IMG/VR virus record: IMGVR_UViG_3300030102_003270
Coordinates: 1-64,000 of that record
Source: a virus
Direction: 5' to 3' (one strand)
Length of the DNA: 64,000 nucleotides
Each line of letters begins with the position of its first letter. The first letter of the stretch is position 1. The notes beneath the pieces were generated by a model. That model searched no databases. It was not told the DNA's origin and saw only the letters and a list, made by a program, of their open reading frames with translations. The translations under genes were made by a program, and so were the position numbers. Below are positions 45,501-54,526 of the stretch, piece after piece.

Positions 45501-46339
45501 CACAACAATACGAGGAATTAGTCAAATACACAAGAAGGCCGTTTGTAATCAACACAAAGTTCGCTGAGAGTGATGTATTCACAGCAGTAAATTTCCTAGC
45601 ATCTAAGAAAGGACTAGAGTATATTTTCAAGGGAGATAAGATACAGATTAGAGACATTGATGATTATTCATCTAGAAGACTATTCTCCTTGAGATATAGA
45701 GATGGTCAAAATTTGTTAAGTGCAGAAAATAATACTTCTCTGTTTGATAAAGCAAACAAAGTGATAGTGATAGGAGACAACGTAAAAGCAACATCAGAAA
45801 TACCTACTGATAAAAACACAAGAACATTGACTCATGTTGATTCTAACATCAAATATGCTAAAGAGGCACAAATAAAAGCAGAACAACTGCTTGCTTTGCA
45901 CAATACAAAAACAACAAAAGTAACTATTGAGATAGAGCGTAAAGACAAAATGAAATTAATGAAGCCCGGTGATATTATTACATTGAATTTTCCAAACCAT
46001 AACATTCCACCGGATGATTACATTGTTTACGAAATAGAGAACGCTATGTCTTCTATAAGTAAAATAACAGTCGGAACGTTTAATAAGACAATAGCAGAAA
46101 GGCTTGCTGAAATGAATATAGAAAGAAAAGGTGGCTTTTCTACCCTGTTAACGAGGGAAGTTACAGTTGAAGTAACTAGCAAAACAATTCTAGATGAAAT
46201 AGGAATTCGTGAGGTTTCACTTAAAACACAAAGAACAACTCCCACAGGCACACCGATAGGTTGGGGAACCTTAATAGGTTGGACAGAAGTAATGAATGCA
46301 GGGAGTGATGTTGTTACAACGGAGGAAATAGGACTATGA
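39554..46339 (+). CDS. Giant tail-tip/hub protein, 2261 aa
   Basis: A single 2261-residue beta-rich frame following the distal tail genes, in the position of central tail-tip (gpJ-like) proteins. The last ~350 residues (AVNFLASKKGLEYIFKGDKI ... KLMKPGDIITLNFPNHN ... YEIENAMSSISKITVG) resemble the hub domains of baseplate or tail-tip proteins, whose rings close the tail tube. The first ~1900 residues are unrecognised, with repeated Asn/Ser/Thr-rich beta segments. The stop overlaps the next start (ATGA). Confidence 0.75.
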   Translation: MADNYTYVINQTENQSLSLNHVYANRDDPFPNSAFTDTSVNPVLKNPGLNTNDQDSANFFEIRNAPTSVGSNDEPIISGHTKTRLVNRIIPSSNQSTLANYAKNKQETSSYKIRVYDRNASITGQLLAGSTGPGMDLESKDYFVLINPEIRGDDGAVKNRPHFAKIKRLTTYDYYGDGFEFEPRYPTSIPKDTNFEIYEGPAKTDTSVVAVSYGLRGKTDTTSGRTSLFDKYDVSSTVSRPTWYFYEDRLQHKNQLDYNTKYQLTTCRWFSDWAARGAIRSSTINTVTLYQTTYKTAVNASYNGWTNADIGRSVFSGIGAGLVEWIGNIASFDNSANTITLDYPRRTLPTNAGLSNVDIYVGRDIQQTIFLTEQEYGVNITDLGDIKHNGILIDNNRSEDTTRASFQNISGGTDVDTDTVYNFAPDRWGYAFRNYSRSSEDKTSSHPDTFPTGSYRFNHGNFIGPSRYLYYKSSHLKNNIVDPILESSVNFPRNKMSQIARAKVFDISGIQHLKLKEDHSFVVRTTLHTSSLGQYKLPFKATSITGNKIRLSKLTENFDVRKDDFLKVNDLIRVENNYYIISAFDSPAIVNEMIVQDITVNKIKTDSETTWGNITTMPSFTDVDAYVRAWNGGLKGTFPLDTEAVYGANHSFQRLTINGNTISKTNASMNDNKIVLLSPEFSNHQIDIDYGDSVHQQIKLTSEFTAKKYYQPTPISMLYYISGNYAIDEEIFSGSVEDINSQNKHGLISYEILGRDKLSKLLGSTTNKNLNHTNDIVYSTLLPMLNNSVNVTIDGNLIATGTTTELRITDAQFALGIVPKPFDILMDSSNNLLGEISVVGPRFTGTGYRQYPITLRSPNISETQVTSGATVKLYRRDVGSYISGVKALLSNPTLTTSPTDFTSIGDKGVVFIDGERIAFTDNGVGPITTTISYSDLAYSSAIGGYNKDTSLGFDIIDTDNIGVSDSKFAFKAGLESEVTSVMNEISTLSTSTYFNVLDSVSQDGQTIITLSPTFPIVLGSIEDNSSDTTFSSHNSDLYIVNRNIPRSGFIHTLKNENTTQYVPRETFKYNPIQEIRPGELKETFTSVLNDAKINQKIMGYSSGYRINADGSINGTNYSTPNNNPIMGSNFHDENYTGNDKLTLLPKQFPSSRSSKFVGVDTIRDIEQKDFRSKRYELLSVGDLYPESKLRYNSIFNAASFSNYGLLTETKPQKDVNSISHTNYTGGSFASLMNEANFKTNKINSSSILPSEIKRFGVMRLVEATFDWHFTPIDAESLSDIDTMPKISPQIMIYPRWSNPTDLTFTLSSENAFNITTNQITCSGSTTRTFKEGDMIFKESDGSLIARINSATDGGNVTTNSSGVLSGSGVTVYQNVSAGTNVFKANVRIWDLCADDGFGLDSLAVGADFRHMAVYLVKGDIDKTYFQHARRLSEGGNTFKSHNIFLPIIPKVFDNNGVAPNNTDNDDVRRTPFHAEADWGLTGVTSSDKYWHYSRVINALHTQTFLSNTSQEQYKVARGTHLYDNCIAVFKHLRGSISQSQGLSQRRIDTMSCLLELDTQSNYNSYNIAVSHNQLGDPDNRQQHSRNMRIDQLGSPDVAYIGTKTKISLFSGEEDYSNPPVRQHHNDANQSDGEMYQAQMIIKPTIDTTGMTENNTIEITMDANNKHNWIHYVPNLAGYYLVRAGNGRDTLKILSHTVNDSGNHAVHTLTLNTNLTASQRYRLMRISETTFDRTPGFIEFNKEIHTGLQYSDVVNRLDTGQKATMGESTTDFVGEGIVSMYVLLDVDDDLDSNNKRVENIDLVEQSLELFSDGEVIDCCITDGRTTTRKNITVSKSTSSGAESLRFDYEGTLSGNGVVSFGKTFTITTNTDFPNGVERAYIGATMAIGLDAEKAINEILNENDIEVDDNERNITFTGAIVESTSTNTITLESEVSTDVIANGDVLYNQEGKLIGIVASGQGTTTLTMSDVDYDSDSTVDVFYTPQQYEELVKYTRRPFVINTKFAESDVFTAVNFLASKKGLEYIFKGDKIQIRDIDDYSSRRLFSLRYRDGQNLLSAENNTSLFDKANKVIVIGDNVKATSEIPTDKNTRTLTHVDSNIKYAKEAQIKAEQLLALHNTKTTKVTIEIERKDKMKLMKPGDIITLNFPNHNIPPDDYIVYEIENAMSSISKITVGTFNKTIAERLAEMNIERKGGFSTLLTREVTVEVTSKTILDEIGIREVSLKTQRTTPTGTPIGWGTLIGWTEVMNAGSDVVTTEEIGL

Positions 46340-46683
46340 TAACTGATGCAGGTAAAAACGCCACAGCCGATTTAATGATTGGAACTAATGGATTCACCCA
46401 TATAGCCGTTGGAGATGGGGGTGATGATACTTCTAGTAGTCAAAATACTTTAGATAATGAAATAATTAGAAAGCCAGCAGATTCTAAAACAGTAGTTGGT
46501 AATACAATAGTCTATACTGTGTCTTTTACAGGTTCAGAACTAGTATCAAATGTAATATCAGAAATGGGAGTTTTTGATGATGCTAATGGAGGTAATATGT
46601 TAAGCCGGGTCAACTTTAAGAGCATAGGACCATTAGCATCAAATGAGACATTGAGTTTCACTTTTAGGGTGGTGATTCCCTAA
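46336..46683 (+). CDS. Small tail-fibre-associated protein
   Basis: 115 residues: MITDAGKNATADLMIG, then FTHIAVGDGGDDTSSSQN, LDNEIIRKPADSK and a final beta-hairpin LSFTFRVVIP. The pattern xxxIAVGxGxTxxxxxxxxLxxEIxR is shared, from memory, with small baseplate/tail-fibre network proteins in many bacterial phages. It joins the hub (ATGA overlap) to the fibre gene (1-base overlap) and probably forms the fibre attachment collar. Confidence 0.75.
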   Translation: MITDAGKNATADLMIGTNGFTHIAVGDGGDDTSSSQNTLDNEIIRKPADSKTVVGNTIVYTVSFTGSELVSNVISEMGVFDDANGGNMLSRVNFKSIGPLASNETLSFTFRVVIP

Positions 46684-49600
46684 TGACAGAATTTTCTGGT
46701 TTTATCAGCACCTTGAAAATAGCCCCCTCAACATCAGACCATTTAGAAGACGCTATTGACAATATCCATAGTGGTATCATCAAGGCACTGAATGTTGCAG
46801 ATGCAGGTTCATTCATAGCGCATGGTTTCATGGTGACATCAAACATCAATGGGACATTCAACATAAGTGAAGGAGGTTACTTCGATAAGGGAGAGTACAA
46901 GACTCTAGGAGCGCAGACTAACGCTGACCCCGGAAATGCATTTACAGGAGCCACTGACTATGATTGGTATGGTTTCATTGTAATCAACTCAAGTGGAGCC
47001 ATAGCGTTTAGAGGAGACAGTAGTTTAGGAAATAGTGCTGCTAAGACTGCCGACCTTAATGATGGCGACATACCAATATGCGTAGTTCAGATAGGAAAGG
47101 GAACAACTAATACCAATCTTTCAGCAGCAAGAAAGATACAGTATTTTGGTATAAAGAAAACAAGCAACGTCCTCACAGCAGGTGAGGAAAATAGTGGAGA
47201 CTTCAGAAAGTTATTCGAGGTTAAGACTGATGGAGATATATATTCATATAACGCATCAAACGCTTTCCATACTAAGTTAGCATTTACAAATGCTTCTGGT
47301 TCAAACAAAACTGTAACTGTCCCAAGCATAACAGGGACATTGATTACAACAGGAGATAGTCAAACAGTTTCTACTTCTATGATTGAAGATGGCGCAGTTA
47401 CACTTGCCAAGACATCTGGACTACAAGGCTCACTTACATTTGGCATAGCAAATACCAATGCAGTAAAGGTAGACGGCACAATAACAAATGGAGACTTTGC
47501 CAGATTCACTGGTACAGGATTAGAAGGAAGAAGCATATCAGAAGTAAAGACACAACTAGCGTTGGATAAAGGGGATGTTGGACTAGGTAATGTAGATAAC
47601 AAATCATCTTCCACACTACAAACTGAGATACTAAATGCTGCAACCGCTAGTGATGTAGGACTAGGAAACGTCACTAACGAATCAAAGGCAACGATGTTTA
47701 CATCTCCTACATTTACAGGAACAATATCAATACCTAATATTTCTAACTTAGAAACAGCAGTAGCAGCAAACACAGCAAAGACAGTTAGAACAGACTCGGA
47801 GATAAATGCACTGGCACAGGCTTTGATTGATGACCTAATTGCTGGCGCACCTACCGCTTTGAATACTCTAAACGAATTAGCAGTTGCCATACAATCTAAT
47901 GATTCTGATATTACTGGAATAACTACTGCTTTAGGTAATAGACTAAGAATAGATATCAACAATCAGAACTTGAACGCTACACAATTAACCAACGTTAAAA
48001 CAAACCTATCACTGTCTAAGGCAGACGTTGGCCTTGGTAATGTTGACAATGACTCCACTGCAACAATAAGGGCAGGGACAACAAAGGCAAACGTTGGTCT
48101 TTCTAACGTTTTGAATCAAGCACAAATCACAACATTCGTTTCTGATAATGCTCCTACTGCTACTGCCATTGGTGATTTGTGGATTGACTCGAATGACAAC
48201 AATAAGATGTATAGAGCATCTGCAACAGGTAGCAGTGATTGGGTTGCAGTAACATTAGGCAAAGGTGCTTTGGGACTAGTAAAGGCAGATGTAGGGCTTG
48301 GTAATGTAGACAACATAACAACTGCACAAATGAGAGCAGGTGTTACTCATTCAGATGTAGGGACAACAAAATCAGATATAGGACTAGGCAATGTAGAAAA
48401 TAAATCATCTGCAACTATCAGAGGAGAAATAGAAGTTAGTAACATACCAGACCTACCCACCAGCAAAATAACAACTGGGACTTTTGCTGACGGTCTTATA
48501 TCAAAGAGTTCAGTTATAGCACACTCTCCTTCTGCAACTAAGGGTGACATAGGTGATTTGGGTTCAGATATAGATATCTCTAATGACTTCATGTATGTCT
48601 TTGATAGTTCAGCGAACAATAATATCAAAGGTACTACGATAGATGAAATACTAGGTAAGATAACATCTTCTCAATTAGTAGGAACAGGAAAGGTATTCAG
48701 CACATTACCCGCTAGTGGTGCGGAAGTAAACGTTCAAGCAGACTTCAATGAAACGGATAACACATCAGATGCATTCATACAGAATAAGCCTACAATACCT
48801 AGCGGCAATCAGATTATTGATTGGACTCAAGACCAAGGCTCAACAAACATAAACGCTGGAAACTACATCAACACCAATCAACTAACAACATTCGATATTG
48901 GCGTAGATACTGATAACAATCCTACAACTATTGCTCATGGTGAGACTCTCACCTTTACAGGCGGAACGGGCATCTCAACAACAACTACTGCTGATGGAAC
49001 AATCACAATCACAAACGATAACCCAGACCAAACTGTTTCTCTAACAGGTTCGGGTGCGACTAGTGTAAGTGGCACTTATCCTAACTTTACGATAAGTTCC
49101 ACTGATAACAATACCTTCAGAACAGTATCAGTAGATACAAACGGAGATGGTAGTGCAAATGAGACATTAGGAACTAGTGAGACTCTAACTATCAAGAAAG
49201 GCTCAAACATAACACTAGCAGAAGCAAGTGGGGTAGTGACGATAACAAACGCTGCTCCCCATATTGCAACAAACTTAGGAAGTTCAACCGCTACTAATCA
49301 AATCACCATTACAAGCAGTACAGGAAACAATGTAGTTGTTGGGGAAGCAACTAGTAGTATTGCTGGATTAATGTCAACTACTCATCATGATAAATTGGAC
49401 GGTATTGAAGCATCTGCTGATGTGACAGATACGGATAACGTCACTAACGCAGGTGCTTTGATGGATAGTGAGGTGACTAACCTTGCACAAGTAAAAGCAT
49501 TTGACTCATCTGATTACGCTACTGCTGCTCAAGGAGCAAAGGCTGATTCAGCACAACAACCTCCAAGTGAAGGCGCATTCGCTAATGGCGACAAAACCAA

Positions 49601-52600
49601 ACTAGACCATATCACTGTCACACAAGCAGTTGATTTAGATACGATGGAAAGTAATATAGCAACTAACAATGCTAAAAACACAAACGTTTCAACGAACCTA
49701 TCAGTAAGTAGAGATGGAACTAAATTACACGTTGTATCTTCTGACGGTACTAATGCAGAACTTCCATTGGCAGACACTAACAATTGGGGTGTTATGTCTG
49801 ATGAGATGTTCGATAAATTAGATGGTATTGAAACAAACGCAACTGCTGACCAAACAGGAGCAGAAATAAAGACAGCACTTTTCAATGAATCTGACACTAA
49901 TAATCTTACAAATGCCCTATTGAGTAAACTCAATGCTATTGAAGCATCAGCAGATGTCACTGATGCAGATAATGTAGCAGATGCCGGAGCAATAATGGAT
50001 GGAGACTTCACCAGTAATGGATTCATGAAAAGAACAGGTGCAGGTCAATATAGCGTAGATACAAACACCTACCTAACTGCACATCCAACAATTAGCGGTG
50101 CTGCGAGTAGTAGTGACAATTCTGGGAGAACGTATATCCAAGACATAACTCTAGATTCTAATGGTCACGTTATTGGTATCGCCACTGCTACTGAAACTGT
50201 CACTAACACTGATTCAGATGTATCTGTTCTATCTTTGAAAACAAGATTGAATTCTGACTTCAATGGAGACATAACCATAGGAAATCAGACTGATGATACT
50301 GTAATTATCACAGGCGATTTATCAGTTGGAGGAGATTTCAATATCACAGGAGACATAAACACAGTAAACGTTACTGACTTGGATGTGGTTGATAAAACAA
50401 TTACAGTAGCAAGTGGAGCAACAACATTGTCTAATACTGATGGTGCTGGAATACAATTTGGTGCAAATGCCAGTGCGCCTACATTCAAATGGGATAACAG
50501 CAATTCTAGACTTGCATCCAGCAGACCAATATCCGCTAGTAGTTTTATTGGTGACTTAACTGGAAATGTCACAGGAAACGCTTCGGGTCTTTCTTCGACT
50601 TTAGCGATATCTAGCGGAGGAACAGGAGTCACAAACAGCAATACTTGGTTGAATAGTAGAATCACCACAAATGCTGATGGTTCGCTTAACTATGATGCTA
50701 CTACTGCCACAGCAGTAAATCACGATAGCCTAGCAGGTTTCGTAGCGGCAGAACATTATAGATGGGATAATGACATAAGCAGCACTGCACAAATCAATGC
50801 TGCTAATATTCCTACATTGAATCAAGATACAACAGGAACAGCAGCAGGTCTTTCTGCAACCTTAGCAGTTTCTAGTGGTGGAACAGGGTCTACGACTGCT
50901 CCTATGGTTGGAGTGATTACTGCTGCTAATGCTGGTGCTGCAAGAACAGTATTAGGATTAGGAACAGCAGCAACACTGTCTGGCACAGGTAATATCCTAA
51001 ATGGCAACACAGGACTAGTAACTGGTGATACGGTATTTGATTACTTTAGAGCAACCACATTAACAGTGGGGCAGACAATAGAAGCAGCAGGGACAAATAA
51101 ACTTCAACTAAAAGCAGGTTCAAGTTATATTGACATTCTAGACGGTGGTGGAAACAATCACATCAATGTCGTTCCTGCTAGTGGCCGTTTGAATATATTC
51201 GGAGAAACAATTGCTATTGGTGAGGCAGATTCAACAATAACAACCGGAGGAGCGTATGACTTGACTCTAGATACAAACGGAGGAACAAACTCCGGTTCGA
51301 TAAAGATACTAGATGGTGCAAATGGAAACATAGAGTTGGATAACAATGGTTCGGGACAAGTGGTATTCAAGGGTAATTCAACGAAGGGTTCCGGTCAATT
51401 TGTATTGAACTGTGAACAAAACTCACATGGTATAACAATCAAAGGTCCACCACATTCCGCAGGAGCGTCATACACACTGACATTACCAAATAATGATGGC
51501 AACTCTAACCAAGTCCTAAAGACAGATGGTTCTGGTAATCTCAGTTGGGTTGACCAAAGTAGTGGTGGTATCTCCGATGTGTCTTCTGACACAACACCAC
51601 AATTAGGTGGTGATTTAGATGTTAATGGAAATAAGATTACATCGGCCTCAAATGCTGATATCACAATAGAACCAAATGGAACAGGTGACATTAATCTCTA
51701 CGCTGATACAGTAATTGCTGGAGATGCTTCTACTGACTTCAAGATACAGCACAGGACAAAAACAAATTCGCATATGACATTCTTGAATAACGGTAACAAT
51801 CAATTTACTGCTGATGCAAATATATTTCTCAATGCAGATGAAGCGGGTAATGGTAACAGTCTAATTAGGTTGAATGCCCTTAAAACCACACTTGGAAAGT
51901 CCAATTTCGATGCTACTCTAACTACACAAGGAACAGGCGACTTAACTCTAAGCACAAATGGAGGAACAAATTCTGGAACAATACAAATCAGTGATGGTGC
52001 TAATGGAGACATTACAATCACACCAAACGGAACAGGTCAAGTAAATATGGGTAATTACCAATTTAAGGTAGACCAAACATTAGGTTCTGGACAAGATAAC
52101 TATGTTCTAACTTATGATGATAGTGAGGGAACTATTAGTTTTGAGGCCAATGGTGGTGGTGGCGGTGGTGGTGCTGTTTCGGCAGTAGCCAACGGTGCTA
52201 ACAATCGTATTGCTACGTTTAGTAGCACAGATGCTTTGAATGGTGAGGCTAATCTCACATTCGATGGAAGCACTCTATCAGTAAATGATGCGGGTATAGA
52301 CATAAGGGAACAATATGGAAGATTAAATTTCAAGAGGGATGCATCTACTAATTTTGCGAATAACTACGCTATCTACTTCTATAACAATCAGAATTCAATT
52401 AGAGGTGGAATACAATTCAATGTATCTGGCGATAGATTAGGATTTGCTAGTGGTGGTGGAGGTGGCGGTAATTACCAACTATACATCCAAGATGGTGTTA
52501 TTTATCCTCCTGTTGATGATGACGTAGATTTAGGAAAATCAACTAACAAGTTCAAGGATTCCTTCTTCGGCCTAGTTGATGCTGAGAACTTCAAGATAAA

Positions 52601-53489
52601 TGGTGGACAAGGTTCTGATGGTCAAGTGCTAACATCAACAGGTAGTGGTGTTGCTTGGGAAAATCCAAGTGGAGGAGGTGGTAGTGCATCACCTTCTGGT
52701 AGTGATGGTCAAATACAGTATAACAACAATGGAAGTTTTGGTGGAGATGCAGACTTTGTTTGGGATGATACCAATAATAGATTGGTCATAGGCTCAGTCA
52801 CATCACAACATGACAGTCTAAAGCAATTGACCGTCAAGGGACCAGATGCGGGAATGCTCATAGAGAAACATGATAATAGTTCAAGTGGTGGACCTACTAT
52901 CGCACTTTACAGGTATTCTGCATCAGAAGCCGATGGTGACTTGATTGGGCAGGTGACTTTTAGAGGTGAAGGCTCAACAGGAAACCCATCAACATACATG
53001 ATGATAAGAGCAGAAATAGAAGATACAACTGAAGGAACAAAAGATGGTTCATTGATTATTAGAGGATTGGTCAACAACTCACAAACAGACTTTGTTGAAA
53101 TAAACTCAGCAGGGCATACTCTAAATCAAGGGTCATACAACGTAGGCAATGCATCTACTGATGCTAATACAGTATCGGGGTCTAGTCTTGGTAATGGTAG
53201 TTCTGTGACATTATTTACTGTTCCAGCCACTACTAGAGGTTTTAGAGCAACTATATACGTCAAAGACACAAGTAATACTGAATATCAGATTGAAGAGATA
53301 ATAGGATATAACACAGGTTCGGGAGTTGATTTTTCATCATTCGGTCAAGTATACAGTGGTTCTGCACCTATTGGTTCTTTGAATGCAACAAACAGTAGTG
53401 GCACAACATTAATACAATTCACAAATGGACAGGGTAGTGCAATTAACTATCAAGCCAGCATTAGTGTGACACATATGGATTTAAGTTGA
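46683..53489 (+). CDS. Giant tail fibre, 2268 aa
   Basis: Modular fibre. Residues ~290-580 contain about six copies of the VGLGNVDN repeat found in phage fibres. Further modules common in marine bacterial phage fibres follow: KLDGIEASADVTDTDNV (twice), SSDTTPQLGGDLDVNGNKIT, GTGDINLYAD-type and SDGQIQYNNNGSFGG blocks. Gly runs (GGGGGGG near residue 1822) are flexible joints. The C-terminal ~120 residues form a beta domain ending SISVTHMDLS. It mediates adsorption to the archaeal surface. Repeats shared with bacteriophages point to exchange across host domains, by inference. Confidence 0.88.
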   Translation: MTEFSGFISTLKIAPSTSDHLEDAIDNIHSGIIKALNVADAGSFIAHGFMVTSNINGTFNISEGGYFDKGEYKTLGAQTNADPGNAFTGATDYDWYGFIVINSSGAIAFRGDSSLGNSAAKTADLNDGDIPICVVQIGKGTTNTNLSAARKIQYFGIKKTSNVLTAGEENSGDFRKLFEVKTDGDIYSYNASNAFHTKLAFTNASGSNKTVTVPSITGTLITTGDSQTVSTSMIEDGAVTLAKTSGLQGSLTFGIANTNAVKVDGTITNGDFARFTGTGLEGRSISEVKTQLALDKGDVGLGNVDNKSSSTLQTEILNAATASDVGLGNVTNESKATMFTSPTFTGTISIPNISNLETAVAANTAKTVRTDSEINALAQALIDDLIAGAPTALNTLNELAVAIQSNDSDITGITTALGNRLRIDINNQNLNATQLTNVKTNLSLSKADVGLGNVDNDSTATIRAGTTKANVGLSNVLNQAQITTFVSDNAPTATAIGDLWIDSNDNNKMYRASATGSSDWVAVTLGKGALGLVKADVGLGNVDNITTAQMRAGVTHSDVGTTKSDIGLGNVENKSSATIRGEIEVSNIPDLPTSKITTGTFADGLISKSSVIAHSPSATKGDIGDLGSDIDISNDFMYVFDSSANNNIKGTTIDEILGKITSSQLVGTGKVFSTLPASGAEVNVQADFNETDNTSDAFIQNKPTIPSGNQIIDWTQDQGSTNINAGNYINTNQLTTFDIGVDTDNNPTTIAHGETLTFTGGTGISTTTTADGTITITNDNPDQTVSLTGSGATSVSGTYPNFTISSTDNNTFRTVSVDTNGDGSANETLGTSETLTIKKGSNITLAEASGVVTITNAAPHIATNLGSSTATNQITITSSTGNNVVVGEATSSIAGLMSTTHHDKLDGIEASADVTDTDNVTNAGALMDSEVTNLAQVKAFDSSDYATAAQGAKADSAQQPPSEGAFANGDKTKLDHITVTQAVDLDTMESNIATNNAKNTNVSTNLSVSRDGTKLHVVSSDGTNAELPLADTNNWGVMSDEMFDKLDGIETNATADQTGAEIKTALFNESDTNNLTNALLSKLNAIEASADVTDADNVADAGAIMDGDFTSNGFMKRTGAGQYSVDTNTYLTAHPTISGAASSSDNSGRTYIQDITLDSNGHVIGIATATETVTNTDSDVSVLSLKTRLNSDFNGDITIGNQTDDTVIITGDLSVGGDFNITGDINTVNVTDLDVVDKTITVASGATTLSNTDGAGIQFGANASAPTFKWDNSNSRLASSRPISASSFIGDLTGNVTGNASGLSSTLAISSGGTGVTNSNTWLNSRITTNADGSLNYDATTATAVNHDSLAGFVAAEHYRWDNDISSTAQINAANIPTLNQDTTGTAAGLSATLAVSSGGTGSTTAPMVGVITAANAGAARTVLGLGTAATLSGTGNILNGNTGLVTGDTVFDYFRATTLTVGQTIEAAGTNKLQLKAGSSYIDILDGGGNNHINVVPASGRLNIFGETIAIGEADSTITTGGAYDLTLDTNGGTNSGSIKILDGANGNIELDNNGSGQVVFKGNSTKGSGQFVLNCEQNSHGITIKGPPHSAGASYTLTLPNNDGNSNQVLKTDGSGNLSWVDQSSGGISDVSSDTTPQLGGDLDVNGNKITSASNADITIEPNGTGDINLYADTVIAGDASTDFKIQHRTKTNSHMTFLNNGNNQFTADANIFLNADEAGNGNSLIRLNALKTTLGKSNFDATLTTQGTGDLTLSTNGGTNSGTIQISDGANGDITITPNGTGQVNMGNYQFKVDQTLGSGQDNYVLTYDDSEGTISFEANGGGGGGGAVSAVANGANNRIATFSSTDALNGEANLTFDGSTLSVNDAGIDIREQYGRLNFKRDASTNFANNYAIYFYNNQNSIRGGIQFNVSGDRLGFASGGGGGGNYQLYIQDGVIYPPVDDDVDLGKSTNKFKDSFFGLVDAENFKINGGQGSDGQVLTSTGSGVAWENPSGGGGSASPSGSDGQIQYNNNGSFGGDADFVWDDTNNRLVIGSVTSQHDSLKQLTVKGPDAGMLIEKHDNSSSGGPTIALYRYSASEADGDLIGQVTFRGEGSTGNPSTYMMIRAEIEDTTEGTKDGSLIIRGLVNNSQTDFVEINSAGHTLNQGSYNVGNASTDANTVSGSSLGNGSSVTLFTVPATTRGFRATIYVKDTSNTEYQIEEIIGYNTGSGVDFSSFGQVYSGSAPIGSLNATNSSGTTLIQFTNGQGSAINYQASISVTHMDLS
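47568..48424 (+). repeat. VGLGNVDN tail-fibre repeats
   Basis: About six degenerate copies encoding (K/S)-x-D-V-G-L-G-N-V-(D/E/T)-N, separated by 15-90 residues. The first (KGDVGLGNVDNKSS) is at 47568 and the last (KSDIGLGNVENKSS) ends by 48424. They form the trimeric shaft module of phage fibres. Confidence 0.85.
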
Positions 53490-53498
53490 GGTGATTGA

Positions 53499-54218
53499 AT
53501 GGGAAGACAGCCATTTAGATTAGTGCAAGCAGATGGAACGGTTAAGTCGGCAGCAGATGTAGGTGCTGGTGGAGGTGGTGGTAGTTATGCAAATCCACCT
53601 CTCAAGACTGATGGTTTCTATTGGTATGGAAGTCAATTAAAAGACATTAGGACTACCTCTCTACCGCCATATGGAAGTAAACTGGCTAGTATTTTTACAA
53701 TGAATACAAGTTCACAATGGGATAAGACCATGTTCTTTCCATTCGTTGCACCAAAAACAGGAAACGTATCAAGAGTTATGGCTTATCTCCAATCTGGAAA
53801 CTCTGGATTAAGTCTTCTTGTAGGGTTATATAGTGACAGTAATGGCTATCCGTCTAACTTACTTTACAAATTTGAGTTGGATGCCCAAAGTGGTGGAAAT
53901 AAAACTGCTACATCTTTTGAAGATGCAAGTGGTAATGCTGCGACCTTTGCATTGACAGCAAACACTCAATATCATTGGGGATTCGTTAGAGATACTGCTA
54001 CCACACAATTACAAATTTATGGCCTAGATGCTAGATACACTGCAAATTCGGGTTTGAACCTAAATATGGCTGATGGATATGCAGGTGCAGGTGATTTGAT
54101 TGTCCAAGTCGGTGGTGACAGTAACACATTAGCCTCATCTTATGATGGTGGTTATGAAGACTTTAGCATATTCAATGCAAGCGTGAAGAATCCTAATTTT
54201 GGAATAAGGTATACATGA
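53499..54218 (+). CDS. Tail-fibre tip or accessory receptor-binding protein
   Basis: 239 residues starting GRQPFRLVQADGTVKSAADV with a Gly-rich hinge (GAGGGGGSY), then a beta-rich jelly-roll-like domain (MFFPFVAPKTGNVSRVMAYL; QYHWGFVRDTATTQLQIYG). Such a hinge plus beta domain directly after a giant fibre fits a fibre tip or receptor-binding module. Preceded by the TGAGGTGATTGAATG cassette. Family not recognised. Confidence 0.65.
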   Translation: MGRQPFRLVQADGTVKSAADVGAGGGGGSYANPPLKTDGFYWYGSQLKDIRTTSLPPYGSKLASIFTMNTSSQWDKTMFFPFVAPKTGNVSRVMAYLQSGNSGLSLLVGLYSDSNGYPSNLLYKFELDAQSGGNKTATSFEDASGNAATFALTANTQYHWGFVRDTATTQLQIYGLDARYTANSGLNLNMADGYAGAGDLIVQVGGDSNTLASSYDGGYEDFSIFNASVKNPNFGIRYT

Positions 54219-54227
54219 GGAATTGTT

Positions 54228-54512
54228 ATGACTATTGATTTGAGAACATACACTACCATTAAAGAAAATGGAGAAAGGGAAACCACTATTGAAGAGGCAA
54301 CTTGGGATTTAGTGAGAGGTGCTAGACTAAATTACTTGCAAATGACTGATACTTTGATGGGTAATCAATGGGATAGACTGACAGAAACTCAACAAGAGGA
54401 GTTAAAAACACTAAGACAACATTGGAGAGATATCCCCTCACTATACGATTCACCTAATGAGGCATGTGACAACCTACAAAATATGCCTCTATGGTTAACA
54501 CTTTTACTTTAA
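54228..54512 (+). CDS. Tail-fibre assembly chaperone-like protein
   Basis: 94 residues. The stretch RLNYLQMTDTLMGNQWDRLT ... EELKTLRQHWRDIP matches the R-x-x-L-x-x-(S/T)-D ... L-x-x-x-R-x-x-(L/W)-R-D-I-P signature of phage tail-fibre assembly proteins. These help fold or trimerise the fibre and are encoded right after it, as here. Confidence 0.7.
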   Translation: MTIDLRTYTTIKENGERETTIEEATWDLVRGARLNYLQMTDTLMGNQWDRLTETQQEELKTLRQHWRDIPSLYDSPNEACDNLQNMPLWLTLLL

Positions 54513-54526
54513 AGGAATGATACAGA

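Noticed and set aside
47568-48424. CRISPR-like or regulatory DNA repeats
   Set aside because: Repeats are in frame, degenerate and unevenly spaced; they encode a known fibre motif.
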